Shown here: positions 44,598 to 53,530 of the stretch, one piece after another
How positions within the stretch are numbered: the first letter of the stretch is position 1
How the letters are laid out: each line of letters opens with the position of its first letter
DNA from: Tunturiibacter gelidiferens
Lineage (GTDB): Bacteria; Acidobacteriota; Terriglobia; Terriglobales; Acidobacteriaceae
Assembly (NCBI RefSeq): GCF_013410115.1
Contig: NZ_JACCCV010000002.1
Span: 744,001 to 808,000, forward strand
DNA: 64,000 nucleotides
Direction: 5' to 3'
Translations under genes and position numbers: made by a program
Notes under the pieces: model-generated
Told to the model about the DNA's origin: nothing
The model's input: the letters and a program-made list of their open reading frames with translations, nothing else
Database searches by the model: none

Positions 44598-46427
44598 CTA
44601 ACCAACCTTCTCCGTCAACTCAGCCCACCGCGCATACAGCCCATCCGCAGCCTCCTGAGCCGCCTCCATCTCCGCAAGCGCCGTCGTCAACCGCTTCGCA
44701 TCCACCGCCACCGCCGGATCTTCCATCGTCTCCCGAGCCTTCTGCAGCCGATCCTCCGCCGCCTCCACCGCACCCTCAATCCCCGCATACTCCCTAGCCT
44801 CAAGATAAGAAAGTTTCTTCTTCCCGCCCGAACTCGAAGCCCCATTCGACCCATTCGAAACAGCAGCAGGCGAAACCGCAACCCCCGTAGCCCCCGGAGC
44901 GATCGCCTCTTCCACCTTCACACCCCGCCACTGCTCCCACTGCGAGTAGTCCGCAAACATCTCCGAACCACCCCTCCCATCCAGCCCCAGCACAATCGTC
45001 GACACACGATCCAACATGTAACGATCATGCGTCACCAACACCAGCGCCCCCGTGTACTCGAGCAAACTCTCCTCCAGAATCTCCAGCGTCGCAATATCCA
45101 GATCGTTCGTCGGCTCATCGAGCAGCAGCAGATCCGCCGGCTCCAGCATCAGCTTCGCAATCAACACGCGAGCCCGCTCGCCTCCACTCAGCCTCTCCAC
45201 CGGCTGGTTCAGCTGCTCACTCGTAAACAGAAACTTCGTAGCATAACTAGCCACATGCACCACGCGTCCCTGGTAAACCACCGAGTCCGAATCCGGAGCC
45301 AACGCCCGCCGCAGCGTCACCCCCTCCTCCAGCTCTCGCATCTGGCTGAAGTAAACAATCTTCAGCGAAGCCGCCTTCTTGATCGCCCCCTTCGAAGGCT
45401 CCAACTCACCTGTCAGCAACCGCAGCAGAGTAGTCTTCCCACTCCCATTCGGTCCCACCAATCCCACGCGCATCCCCGAGGTCACCAGAAAATTCAACCC
45501 CTCCACAATCTTCCGATCCCCCAGCACAACCGAGACATCCTCGAGCTCCACCAGCCGCTTCGTCTGCCGGTCCGTAGCCGAAAAATCAATCCCCGCGCTC
45601 GACGTCTGCACCCGCGAGTTGACCTCCTTCAACTGCCCAATCAGATCCTGAGCATTATCGATCCGCGCCTTCGCCTTCGTACTCCTCGCCTTCGGCCCAC
45701 GCCTCAGCCAGTCCACTTCAATCTTCACGCGATTCTTCAGCGCATCCTGCAGCTTGCTCTGCGCCTCCATATACGCCTGCTTGCCCTCGATAAACTTCGA
45801 GTAAGTCCCCTTCACCCGCAGCAGCCCCTCGGCATACACGCGATTCAGTTCCACTATCTCTGTCGCAACATTCTCAAGAAAATAACGATCATGGCTGATA
45901 AGCACACAAGCAAAACTACCCTCATTCAGCAGCTCCTCCAGCCACGCAATCCCGGCTAAGTCCAGATGGTTCGTCGGCTCATCCAGCAGCAGCACATCCG
46001 GATGCGTCACCACCGCCTCCGCAATCGCCAGTCGCTTCCGCCACCCACCGCTCAGCCGCGCCGCCTCCGCTCTCAAATCCGGAAACCCCGTCCGCCCGCT
46101 CGTCTCCCGCAACCTCCCCTCATGCTCGCCCTCAGCCACCTTCGCCCGCACCAGCGCAGCCTCCAGCACCTCGCGCACCGTCACCCCCGGCGCAAACACC
46201 GACTCCTGCTCCACATACCCCACCCGCGCCCGCTTCCGCACCGCCACATCCCCGGCATCAGCGTCTTCATCCCCCCCCAGCACCTTCAGCAGCGTAGACT
46301 TCCCCGCACCATTCGGCCCAATCAGCCCAATGCGATCCCCATCACTCACGGTAAAACTGATCTCACGAAACAAAGGCGTAGCGCCAAAGGCCTTAGTCAA
46401 ACCCTGCGCATTTAAGATTGGTGGCAT
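44598..46427 (-). CDS. ABC-F family ATPase (Uup-like)
   Basis: Soluble twin-ATPase protein of 609 residues, size of Uup/EttA-type ABC-F proteins. The first ABC domain (about 4-235) has GPNGAGKST, ARLSGGWRKRLAIAEAV and DVLLLDEPTNHLD; the second (about 290-505) has GPNGSGKTT, ERLSGGERARVLIAKLM and DLLLLDEPTNDLD. The linker between them holds SKFIEGKQAYMEAQ, and a C-terminal coiled coil (about 540-609) is the Uup-type DNA-binding tail. No transmembrane part is present. ABC-F proteins act on ribosomes; some give antibiotic resistance, others help in translation or replication. The Uup assignment is by domain layout. All catalytic Glu residues are present. Confidence 0.92.
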   Translation of the reverse strand: MPPILNAQGLTKAFGATPLFREISFTVSDGDRIGLIGPNGAGKSTLLKVLGGDEDADAGDVAVRKRARVGYVEQESVFAPGVTVREVLEAALVRAKVAEGEHEGRLRETSGRTGFPDLRAEAARLSGGWRKRLAIAEAVVTHPDVLLLDEPTNHLDLAGIAWLEELLNEGSFACVLISHDRYFLENVATEIVELNRVYAEGLLRVKGTYSKFIEGKQAYMEAQSKLQDALKNRVKIEVDWLRRGPKARSTKAKARIDNAQDLIGQLKEVNSRVQTSSAGIDFSATDRQTKRLVELEDVSVVLGDRKIVEGLNFLVTSGMRVGLVGPNGSGKTTLLRLLTGELEPSKGAIKKAASLKIVYFSQMRELEEGVTLRRALAPDSDSVVYQGRVVHVASYATKFLFTSEQLNQPVERLSGGERARVLIAKLMLEPADLLLLDEPTNDLDIATLEILEESLLEYTGALVLVTHDRYMLDRVSTIVLGLDGRGGSEMFADYSQWEQWRGVKVEEAIAPGATGVAVSPAAVSNGSNGASSSGGKKKLSYLEAREYAGIEGAVEAAEDRLQKARETMEDPAVAVDAKRLTTALAEMEAAQEAADGLYARWAELTEKVG

Positions 46428-46614
46428 TCCTCCAGTTTACCGTCTGGACCACACCATTCCTAATCGTGCGAGCATAATCAGCGATTCAGTCGAATAAGCC
46501 GCATCTCAAGATCATGTCCTCCGCTAAAAAAGTCGCGCATGCCAGCAGATTGCGGGGGCAACGGGTTCATAATGTCGAAGTCAATACATCACGGCACTGC
46601 GCGGAGGATAGACC

Positions 46615-47538
46615 TTGAAGATAAAGCCTTTCGGCACATTCCTTGTTGCACTCCTTTGCGTCACAATTGCGACTCAGTCCAGAGGGCAGAATCCGACGCC
46701 AGCCCCGGCAGGGGTTCCTGCTTCAGTTGCCACTGCACCTTCAACTCCTTCGCAAACAAAATCCTATGGACTGATCTCGGTGCCGGAGATCTACCCGGGC
46801 ATCCTGGCCGGATACTTGCCGCAGGGGGCGTTGCCAAATAGTTTGGCTTTGGTTCCACCAGCACCCGTGCCGGGCACCGCTATTTATGCGCTGGACGAAG
46901 CTGTCAGCCGAGCCAGCCTCGCCCTGCAAGGGTCTCCGCGTTGGCAGCAGGCAACGAGCGATGCTGACCTTTCGTTCCCTCATGTAGCCGAAACCTTTTC
47001 CTGCTCCATCGGCATTCCGATTACCGAGGCCGAGACACCGCATCTCTACATGTTGTTGCGGCGGTCATTTACCGATGCTGCGCTTTCCACCTATGCCGCC
47101 AAGAATCATTACAACCGAAGCCGTCCGTTTGCTGAAAATAACCGCCCCTCCTGCACTCCGAACGACGAAACGTCCTTGAGGAAAGATGGCTCATACCCAT
47201 CGGGACACACAACGATCGGATGGGCTTGGGCCCTCATTCTGACTGAGATTGCTCCTGAACAGACCGACGCGATCCTGGCGCGCGGACGTTCATTCGGAGA
47301 TAGTCGCCTGGTCTGCAACGTACATTGGCAAAGCGACGTAAACGAGGGAAGGATTATGGGTGCAAGCACAGTCGCAAGACTGCACGCTGACCCCGCCTTT
47401 CGTGCCGATCTCGACGCTGCTAAAGTCGAATATGACGTAGCTCGCGCTAAAGAACTAAAACCCTCGCGCGACTGTGCTGCAGAAGCCGCGGCTCTCGCGA
47501 CCCCTCTCGCGATCGAGACAAAGCCAGTCGTGCATTGA
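46615..47538 (+). CDS. Class A acid phosphatase (PAP2 superfamily)
   Basis: Secreted phosphatase of 307 residues. A signal peptide (TFLVALLCVTIATQSRG) is followed by a Pro/Ala-rich linker and the catalytic domain (about 60-270). The three-part signature is present: KNHYNRSRPFAENNRP (Lys-x6-Arg-Pro), YPSGHTTIGWAWAL (PSGH) and SRLVCNVHWQSDV (Ser-Arg-x5-His-x3-Asp). This fits PhoN/class A non-specific acid phosphatases, which release phosphate from organic esters in the periplasm. It starts at TTG 46615, with GGAGG about nine bases upstream. Likely role: phosphate scavenging. No phosphate-regulon box was found. Confidence 0.88.
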   Translation: MKIKPFGTFLVALLCVTIATQSRGQNPTPAPAGVPASVATAPSTPSQTKSYGLISVPEIYPGILAGYLPQGALPNSLALVPPAPVPGTAIYALDEAVSRASLALQGSPRWQQATSDADLSFPHVAETFSCSIGIPITEAETPHLYMLLRRSFTDAALSTYAAKNHYNRSRPFAENNRPSCTPNDETSLRKDGSYPSGHTTIGWAWALILTEIAPEQTDAILARGRSFGDSRLVCNVHWQSDVNEGRIMGASTVARLHADPAFRADLDAAKVEYDVARAKELKPSRDCAAEAAALATPLAIETKPVVH

Positions 47539-47597
47539 CACGATCCGGACACCAGCCAAATCTCAGTTCCACCCAGCGTCGTCGCCCAGCCAACCAC

Positions 47598-47906
47598 CTA
47601 ATCCAAATCGAAATCCCGCAACGGCCGATCCGTCAGCGGAGTCTCCTTCGCCTTCTTCACCGCCTCCGCAAACTTCTTCGCCATCACATCATCTTTGTTC
47701 TTCTGCGCATCCACGCTCTGCTGAAAGATAGAATCCCTCCGCGCATCCGCCTCGCGCAACGCCTTCGCCGCCTCACCAAAGTCCTCAAACATCTTCTTCT
47801 TCGGAGCGGACTTGTGCGCAATCACCGACCGCGTCACCGGGTCCACCTTCAACATCGCCCCACAATCCGGACACATCACCTCAAACGGCTGATCACTCAA
47901 ACCCAT
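47598..47906 (-). CDS. Small zinc-ribbon-like hypothetical protein
   Basis: A 102-residue protein. The N terminus has FEVMCPDCGAMLKVD, one CxxC pair that may form half a zinc ribbon; no second pair follows, so metal binding would need dimerisation. The rest is a charged helix (FEDFGEAAKALREADARRD, then KNKDDVMAKKFAEAVKKAKE) ending in a Pro/Asp tail. I do not recognise a named family; similar proteins seem common in Acidobacteria. Function unknown. It lies convergent to the phosphatase with 59 bases between stops. Confidence 0.65.
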   Translation of the reverse strand: MGLSDQPFEVMCPDCGAMLKVDPVTRSVIAHKSAPKKKMFEDFGEAAKALREADARRDSIFQQSVDAQKNKDDVMAKKFAEAVKKAKETPLTDRPLRDFDLD

Positions 47907-47967
47907 CGCAACACCTCACCCACCCATTCTAAAACCGCCAGCGCATCCAGGAGTCCCAGGTTTGCCT

Positions 47968-48145
47968 TCGCATCCAGATACCCCAGGGCTTAAGCCTTGA
48001 GTCTCAACGCGGACCAAGATCAGGGCTGGTAGCCCAATGCATTAGCTTTGGTCTCTTTGTGCAGAGATATTCGCATCTAGGTACCCCAAGGCTTCAGCCT
48101 TGGGCCTCTCCGTCCAGCAATAAAAGAAGGGGCTTTAGCCCCCGG
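47968..48145. repeat. CCCCARGGCTTMAGCC repeat cluster
   Basis: Two direct copies of TTCGCATCYAGRTACCCCARGG start near 47968 and 48070, 102 bases apart. The second includes CCCAAGGCT-TC-AGCCTTGGG (48085-48104), and a third hairpin, GGGGCT-TT-AGCCCC, lies at 48129-48142. No gene is seen in 47907-48196. These are REP-like elements between two minus-strand genes; the 5' end of the zinc-ribbon gene's promoter must also lie here. Confidence 0.65.
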
Positions 48146-48196
48146 GGTATGCCTTCCTGCAGTCCAGCGATAATGCTTCAGAAAAATCCATCAAAG

Positions 48197-49822
48197 CTAC
48201 AACCGCACCACCACATGCCCCGGACACTGGTTCCCCGCCACTCCCACCAACTTCTCCACCAACCCATCCCCATACCGCGCCATAAACCAAACACCCGCAA
48301 CCACCCGCTCCTGCGGATGCCCACCAGGAAACACGTTCAGCACAATCGCCTCCGCATGCTTCCGCAAACTCGCCTCCTTCTGCAGCTCAAACGTCGCCGC
48401 CATCCTCCTCAGCCGATTCATCTGGTACAGCATTTTTGACCCCGAAACCTCCGCCGACCGCCCCAGCGACTCATCCATTCCACCGAGATACTCTGTTAGC
48501 GCGCTAAGCTCGACCTCCACGGCATTCCCCACGGCAGCCAACTTACGCTTCCCTTCAATCGGCATCGTCCGCGCACCCAGTCTTTGCGCCAGCGCCTCTG
48601 CCGTCGTCATCGCGTCCGGCAGCTGTACCTCATCCTTATCCATCACGGTCGCGATCGCCGGCTCCAGCAGCGTCGCGCTCAACCTCGGCAGCACCGGCGT
48701 AATCCGCCGCAGAATTGCCTCATACAAAACCGCACTCTGCGCAAAGTAAGCGATCTCCGCCGGTCCGCCCACATACGCCGCCGTCGGCAATACCGTGTCC
48801 TGAAACACTGGCCGCAGCAGCGCATTCGGGCTCAGCCTCTCCGGCGACGCTTCCAAAATCGCAATCAACTCAGCCGTCGAATAACTTCGCCCACCAGCCT
48901 TCCACTGTCCGTCTGTGCTGCGCCGCAGAGCCACCCGCTCTCTCGTCGCCTCATCCAGCAGAAACAACATCGAGCCACCCTCGGCCACCAGCACCTGCGC
49001 GTGATACCCACGCGCCACCAACTCTTCACCCCGAGCCATCAAAGCGCCCTGCAGCTCCGCCGCATGTTCAATTGCGTACCGCAGCGTACTCGCACCCAAT
49101 GCATGAAACTCCCGCGAGGCCGCATCCATCACCACCAACCCCTGGTCTGCAAAGATCCTCGAGATCAGCCGCCCGAACGCCAACGCCAGCGTGGCCCGCG
49201 TTCCATCACCCGGCAAATAACACTCCCGCAACCACTCGCTCACCGGCGCGAACTCTAGCAGTTCGCACGCCCGCTCCACCACAGTCTCCAGCCCAGGCCC
49301 CGGAACAACCCCACCCACCGGCACTGCCTTCGTCACCTTCAACCCCGCGCGCAGAGTCTCCACCGAACTCTTCGTCAACAGCGAAACCTGGTCCACCTCT
49401 TCCAGATCATGGTCCTCCGTCGCCATCCAGAACACCGGCACATGTTCAACACCAGTTGCCTTGGTCGCCTCCTTGGCTCGCGCCACCGCCGTAGCCGCCT
49501 TCAGGATCGTCAACAGCGGTCCACCGAACAGCACCACCTGCTGCCCCGTCACCACCGCCCGCGCACCTGTTCTCAACTTCGCAATATTCGCCTTCGCGGC
49601 ATCCCCCGCGCCAAATTCAACCGCCTGCTTCTCCAACAAATCCGCCAGCGCTCCAGCATCCTTCACCGGCAAACGCTTCCCCACCCACCTCCCGGCAAAC
49701 GGCTCCGCCCCATACCACTTCCGCACCGCCGAATCACCCGCGCTCTCCGCCATCGCAAGATAGTCGCGATAGATATGCGACACATGCGGCAACACCGTGT
49801 TCGGAAAACACTCAACGCTCAT
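48197..49822 (-). CDS. bshC: Bacillithiol synthase BshC
   Basis: Putative cysteine-adding enzyme of bacillithiol synthesis, 541 residues, the expected size. It has the Rossmann-like core with ARAVVTGQQVVLFGGPLLTILKAATAVARA, VPVFWMATEDHDLEEVDQVSLL, DGTRATLALAFGRLISRIFADQGLVVMDA, and YVGGPAEIAYFAQSAVLYEAI; a coiled coil lies near residues 440-500. BshC joins cysteine to glucosaminyl-malate. The bshA and bshB genes are not in this window. This gene implies that the organism uses bacillithiol as its low-molecular-weight thiol, which fits other Acidobacteria. It overlaps no neighbour. Confidence 0.92.
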   Translation of the reverse strand: MSVECFPNTVLPHVSHIYRDYLAMAESAGDSAVRKWYGAEPFAGRWVGKRLPVKDAGALADLLEKQAVEFGAGDAAKANIAKLRTGARAVVTGQQVVLFGGPLLTILKAATAVARAKEATKATGVEHVPVFWMATEDHDLEEVDQVSLLTKSSVETLRAGLKVTKAVPVGGVVPGPGLETVVERACELLEFAPVSEWLRECYLPGDGTRATLALAFGRLISRIFADQGLVVMDAASREFHALGASTLRYAIEHAAELQGALMARGEELVARGYHAQVLVAEGGSMLFLLDEATRERVALRRSTDGQWKAGGRSYSTAELIAILEASPERLSPNALLRPVFQDTVLPTAAYVGGPAEIAYFAQSAVLYEAILRRITPVLPRLSATLLEPAIATVMDKDEVQLPDAMTTAEALAQRLGARTMPIEGKRKLAAVGNAVEVELSALTEYLGGMDESLGRSAEVSGSKMLYQMNRLRRMAATFELQKEASLRKHAEAIVLNVFPGGHPQERVVAGVWFMARYGDGLVEKLVGVAGNQCPGHVVVRL

Positions 49823-49942
49823 GCAGACCTATCCTCAATCTCAACCACCGCCACAACCCGCAGCCAGGCGACTCAAAATTTTCCGCGCATTCCGTTGGAT
49901 GCCCGTCACCTAAGTCTAGATGCAGGATGATACTTTAGCCTC

Positions 49943-50596
49943 ATGTCCGTACAAAGAAAGAAGTCCACCAAGCCCAGCGCCCTCCAGACCCAGGCCCCGA
50001 AACCACCAGCCGCAACCACCATCAAACCAGGGTCGAAGTTTGCCAAACCAAAGCTCATCTCCTCCAAACTCTCCTACAAAGGCAGAGTCTTCTCCGTCTT
50101 CACCGACAAGGTCGAAGAACCCAGCGGCTTCGTCCACACCCGCGACGTCATCCGTCATAACGGCTCCGTGGTCATTCTCGCCGTAGACGAGTCCAAAAAC
50201 CCCGCCGACCCCGACGTCATCCTCGTACGACAGTTCCGCCACGCCGCAGGCCAGTTCCTCATCGAGCTCCCAGCCGGCCGCGTCGACGCCAACGAGGCCA
50301 CCCTTGCCGCCGCCAAGCGCGAGATGATCGAAGAGACCGGCTACCGTGCCAAGCGCTGGACCCTGCTGACCAAATACTTCGCCAGCCCCGGCTTCCTCGG
50401 CGAGTGGATGCAGATCTACATCGCCCGCGACCTCCGCGAAGGCGCCTCCGCCCCCGAACCCGACGAAAACATCGAGGTCTTCCGCCTCCCCCTCTCAGAA
50501 GCCCTCGCCCTCATCGCCGCCAACAAGATCCACGACGGCAAAACCCTCATCGGCCTCATGCTCTACGACTCCGCCCGCAGGTCTGGCCGCCTCTAG
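49943..50596 (+). CDS. Nudix hydrolase (ADP-ribose pyrophosphatase-like)
   Basis: Cytosolic Nudix enzyme of 217 residues. After a Pro/Lys-rich N-terminal tail (about 1-40, low complexity) comes a beta domain (KLISSKLSYKGRVFSVFTDKVEE) and the Nudix box around GRVDANEATLAAAKREMIEETGY, in which the REMIEE core supplies the metal-binding Glu residues. ILVRQFRHAAGQFLIELPAG is typical of the ADP-ribose pyrophosphatase (NudF/YffH) group. Likely cleaves ADP-ribose or related nucleotide sugars. ATG at 49943 has only a weak ribosome-binding site; a later start would remove the tail. Confidence 0.88.
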   Translation: MSVQRKKSTKPSALQTQAPKPPAATTIKPGSKFAKPKLISSKLSYKGRVFSVFTDKVEEPSGFVHTRDVIRHNGSVVILAVDESKNPADPDVILVRQFRHAAGQFLIELPAGRVDANEATLAAAKREMIEETGYRAKRWTLLTKYFASPGFLGEWMQIYIARDLREGASAPEPDENIEVFRLPLSEALALIAANKIHDGKTLIGLMLYDSARRSGRL

Positions 50597-50911
50597 TCGC
50601 CGAGCACCAGCCTCTTTAGTGGTCTGAAGTCAAGCTCCTACCCGACAAAAGGCCCACTAGCGTCGTAGTTTTTTCATGCCATCCACAAGATGAGGACGAA
50701 GTCAGCCGTATCATCGCAACGCATCAGTACAACACCAGCACGTCCGTAACCATACATTTGGTTATCTTAAAAAACCGTCCCACGATCACAGCATGCGGAA
50801 AACTCCCACGAGGCTGTTTGCGTCACACCTTACCAATGGCGGTACCGTTGAAACGCTTTCACTTCCCGGTACACCATCAGTGTTAGGACGCATAAAAAGG
50901 GAGCATCTCAA
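50597..50911 (+). promoter_or_regulatory. Cold-shock gene leader with nested hairpin
   Basis: A 315-base gap before the csp gene. A nested hairpin lies at 50842-50872: GTACCG pairs with CGGTAC, and inside it GAAA-CGC-TTTC forms a second small stem. It is 40 bases before the GTG start and could be part of a long cold-shock-type 5' leader. I see no gene and no firm promoter in the rest. Confidence 0.4.
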
Positions 50912-51145
50912 GTGGCTCAATATAAGGGTACGGTCAAGTGGTTCAACAACGCAAAAGGCTACGGTTTCCTGGGCCGTGATGGCGGGGCCGACGTCTTCGT
51001 TCACTACAGCTCCATCCAACGCGAGGGATACAAGAGCCTTAAAGAAGGAGATGAAGTAGAGTTCGACATCATCCAGGGCACTAAGGGTCCTCAGGCTGAT
51101 CAAGTCGCCCGTCTCAAGGAAGCAACTCAGTCTCAGTCCCAGTAA
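50912..51145 (+). CDS. Cold-shock domain protein
   Basis: Single-domain nucleic-acid chaperone of 77 residues. The cold-shock fold begins [20 protein letters not shown], with RNP1 KGYGFL and RNP2 DVFVHYSS both present, and ends with a short Gln/Ser tail. Such proteins bind single-stranded RNA and prevent secondary structure. The start is GTG 50912, with GGGAG about nine bases upstream. It stands alone. The leader hairpin suggests post-transcriptional control, though that is inferred. Not all members are cold-induced. Confidence 0.95.
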   Translation: MAQYKGTVKWFNNAKGYGFLGRDGGADVFVHYSSIQREGYKSLKEGDEVEFDIIQGTKGPQADQVARLKEATQSQSQ

Positions 51146-51277
51146 GACAGAGGTTCGACCCTCTACGGTCGGCGCAGCGGCTCGAACGATCAGCCCTGCT
51201 CGACCCCTGCAAGGCTCTTCCCCTCACATCTGTTGCATACTGACATCAGTGGCCGCACGCGCCTCTGAAGCCCTCCC

Positions 51278-53254
51278 ATGGACAATATCTCGATCGCCCG
51301 CCTCCTCGACGAAACCGCTTCCCTACTCGAGATCGACTCAGCAGACCCCTTCCGCATCCGCTCCTACCGCCGCGCCGCCGAGGCCGTCGAGCAGCAAACC
51401 ACTCAGCTCTCAACCATCGCCGACGACCCGAAAGCGCTCCTCGCCATCCCAGGCATCGGCAAAGGCATGGCCGCCAACATAGTCTTTCTCCTCACCACCG
51501 GCACCATGCCCCTCCGCGAAGAGCTACTGCAAAAGTACAAACCCACCATGCTCGACCTTCTTCGCCTCCCCGGCATGGGTCCCAAGACCGTTGCCCTCGT
51601 CTGGTCCGCCTGCCAGGTCTGCGACATCGACGGCCTCGAGGCCGCCGCCAAAGCCGGTCACCTCACCAAGCTCCCCCGCATGGGCGAAAAGTTCGTCATC
51701 AAGCTCCTCAAGGGCATCGAAGACCACCGCAAAAACTCCAGCCGCTTCCGCATCGACAAGGCCCAGCAGCACGCCGACACCATCATCAATCTCATCCGCG
51801 CCTTCCCCGGCATCGACGAGATCATCCCCGCCGGCTCCCTCCGCCGCGGCCGAGAGACCGTAGGCGACCTCGACCTCCTCGCCACCGGCCCCGCCTGCGA
51901 ACCCGACGTCGTCAGCGCAGCCGTCGAACACGTCGCGTCCCTTCCCCTCATCGACAAGCTCATCGCCAAAGGCCAAAACAAAGTAAGCTTCACCCTCCGC
52001 AACAACCTCCAGGTCGACGTCCGCCTCCTCCCCCGCGCCAGCTACGGAGCCGCCCTCCAATACTTCACCGGCTCGAAGATGCACAACGTAGCCCTCCGCC
52101 AACGCGCCATCAAACGCGGCCTCACCCTCAGCGAGTATGCCCTCCTCCGCCTCGAAGACAACGTCATCGTAGCCGCCGCCTCCGAAGCCGACATCTACAA
52201 CGCCCTCGACCTCGACTACATTCCACCCGAGCTCCGAGAGAATGGTGGAGAACTCGAAGCCGCCGCCACCCACAACCTCCCGCAGCTCATCACACTAGCC
52301 GACATCCGCGGCGACCTCCACATGCACACCGAAGCCACCGACGGCCGCGACACCATCCGCCAGATGGCCGAAGCCGCCCTCCTCCGCGGCCTCAACTACA
52401 TCGCCATCACCGATCACAGCAAAAACCTCGCCATGACCAACGGCCTCGACGACACCCGCGCCCTCGCCCACATCAAGCGCATCCGCGAAGTCGACGCCCA
52501 ACTCCAACAAGACCTCGTCGCACTCAACGAGTCGCTAGCCCGCGACACCCCTCCAACAAACTCACGCATCTCCAATCTTTGGGACCTCCTAAAAACCTCG
52601 TCATCTCGACCGGACCATAACATAGCCGACCCATCACAAGCTTCGTCATCTCGACCGGAGGCGGCGCACTTTGCCGCCGCAGTGGAGAGACCCCCGCATT
52701 TCGCCGATGCGACCACAAGACCTCCACTCACCCTCCCCCTCACCTTCCGCATCCTCCCCGGCATCGAAGTAGACATCCTCGCCGACGGCGCCCTCGACCT
52801 CGACGACTCCACCCTCGCCCAGATGGACATCGTCGTAGCCAGCGTCCACTCCCACTTCAATCAGGCCGCCGACGAGATGACCGCCCGCGTCCTCCGCGCC
52901 CTCGAGAACCCACACGTCCGCATCCTCGGCCACCCCACAGGCCGCAAAGTCCTCGGCCGCGAACCCTACGCAATCAACATCGACACCATCCTCAAACAGG
53001 CCGCCAAACTAGGCGTAGCCGTCGAACACAACGCCAGCCCAGCCCGAGCCGACCTCAACGACCTTCACCTTCGCCTCGCAAAAAAACACAACTGCAAGAT
53101 CGTCATCAACACCGACGCCCACGCCACCGAAGAGCTCGACCAGATGCGTTACGGAATCACCCAGCTCCGCCGCGCCTGGCTCTCGCCCGCCGACATCCTC
53201 AACACTCAACCCACCGCCGAAGCCCTCCTCAAGAACCTCCGTCCCAAACCTTAG
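51278..53254 (+). CDS. polX: DNA polymerase X (PolX) with PHP domain and repeat insert
   Basis: Family X DNA repair polymerase of 658 residues, longer than the usual 570-580. Order: N-terminal 8-kDa region with helix-hairpin-helix (ALLAIPGIGKGMA, LLRLPGMGPKTVALV), palm with metal Asp residues in GRETVGDLDLLATG and NNLQVDVRLLPR, thumb, then a C-terminal PHP exonuclease (about 345-655) with DLHMHTEATDG, YIAITDHSKNLAM, GIEVDILADG, VASVHSHFNQ and KIVINTDAHA. At about residues 425-490 an insert separates the PHP motifs; its DNA (52600-52713) is a dispersed hairpin element also seen in intergenic gaps. The frame stays open, so the protein is probably made and the insert forms a surface loop. Confidence 0.9.
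   Translation: MDNISIARLLDETASLLEIDSADPFRIRSYRRAAEAVEQQTTQLSTIADDPKALLAIPGIGKGMAANIVFLLTTGTMPLREELLQKYKPTMLDLLRLPGMGPKTVALVWSACQVCDIDGLEAAAKAGHLTKLPRMGEKFVIKLLKGIEDHRKNSSRFRIDKAQQHADTIINLIRAFPGIDEIIPAGSLRRGRETVGDLDLLATGPACEPDVVSAAVEHVASLPLIDKLIAKGQNKVSFTLRNNLQVDVRLLPRASYGAALQYFTGSKMHNVALRQRAIKRGLTLSEYALLRLEDNVIVAAASEADIYNALDLDYIPPELRENGGELEAAATHNLPQLITLADIRGDLHMHTEATDGRDTIRQMAEAALLRGLNYIAITDHSKNLAMTNGLDDTRALAHIKRIREVDAQLQQDLVALNESLARDTPPTNSRISNLWDLLKTSSSRPDHNIADPSQASSSRPEAAHFAAAVERPPHFADATTRPPLTLPLTFRILPGIEVDILADGALDLDDSTLAQMDIVVASVHSHFNQAADEMTARVLRALENPHVRILGHPTGRKVLGREPYAINIDTILKQAAKLGVAVEHNASPARADLNDLHLRLAKKHNCKIVINTDAHATEELDQMRYGITQLRRAWLSPADILNTQPTAEALLKNLRPKP
52600..52713 (+). repeat. 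Dispersed repeat in-frame inside polX
   Basis: GTCATCTCGACCGG occurs twice (52600 and 52645). The second copy is followed by a GGCGGC/GCCGCC hairpin (52660-52678), then GCAGTGGAGAGACCCCC and GCATTTCGC. The order is the same as in the intergenic elements at 34816 and 40163. The segment has no stop codon in the polX frame and encodes a Ser/Pro/Ala-rich stretch. Confidence 0.8.
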
Positions 53255-53271
53255 TTCCACAGCACGACGAA

Positions 53272-53452
53272 GTGGAGCAAATCGAGTACCGTCCCACAGC
53301 AGTTGCATTCGTTACCGCAGTTGCACTTGTCGTTGCATTTGCTATCGCAGTCGTTGCAGTTGCTATCGCAGTTGCACTTGTTGTCGCAGTTGCCTGCTCT
53401 CTTGTTTGTCATTCCGCACCCTGAGCGTAGTCGAACGGGGGAGGAATCTGCA
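53272..53452 (+). repeat. GTTGCA-type run with hydrophobic micro-ORF and repeat
   Basis: Between polX and the next gene, variants of GTTGCA and GCTATCGCA repeat from 53303 to about 53392. From GTG 53272 one frame gives 50 codons to TGA 53424, with residues 9-43 being almost only Ala, Val, Ile, Leu and Phe, like a transmembrane helix. It runs into GTCATTCC...GAGGAATCTGC (53408-53451), a dispersed repeat. No good ribosome-binding site is present. More likely a repeat unit than a gene. Confidence 0.5.
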
Positions 53453-53530
53453 GTTGCCTTCCCTCACTTCAAATCAAGGAACCACCGAATCCCAAGCCAC
53501 GTACCACCACTAACACCATAGGAGAGCCGC

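Noticed and set aside
44532-45959. Long open frame of 475 codons opposite the ABC-F gene
   Set aside because: Antisense shadow of a gene with two complete ABC domains.
53303-53392. Possible CRISPR-like repeat run
   Set aside because: Units are 6-18 bases, imperfect and without spacers; it is a low-complexity run.
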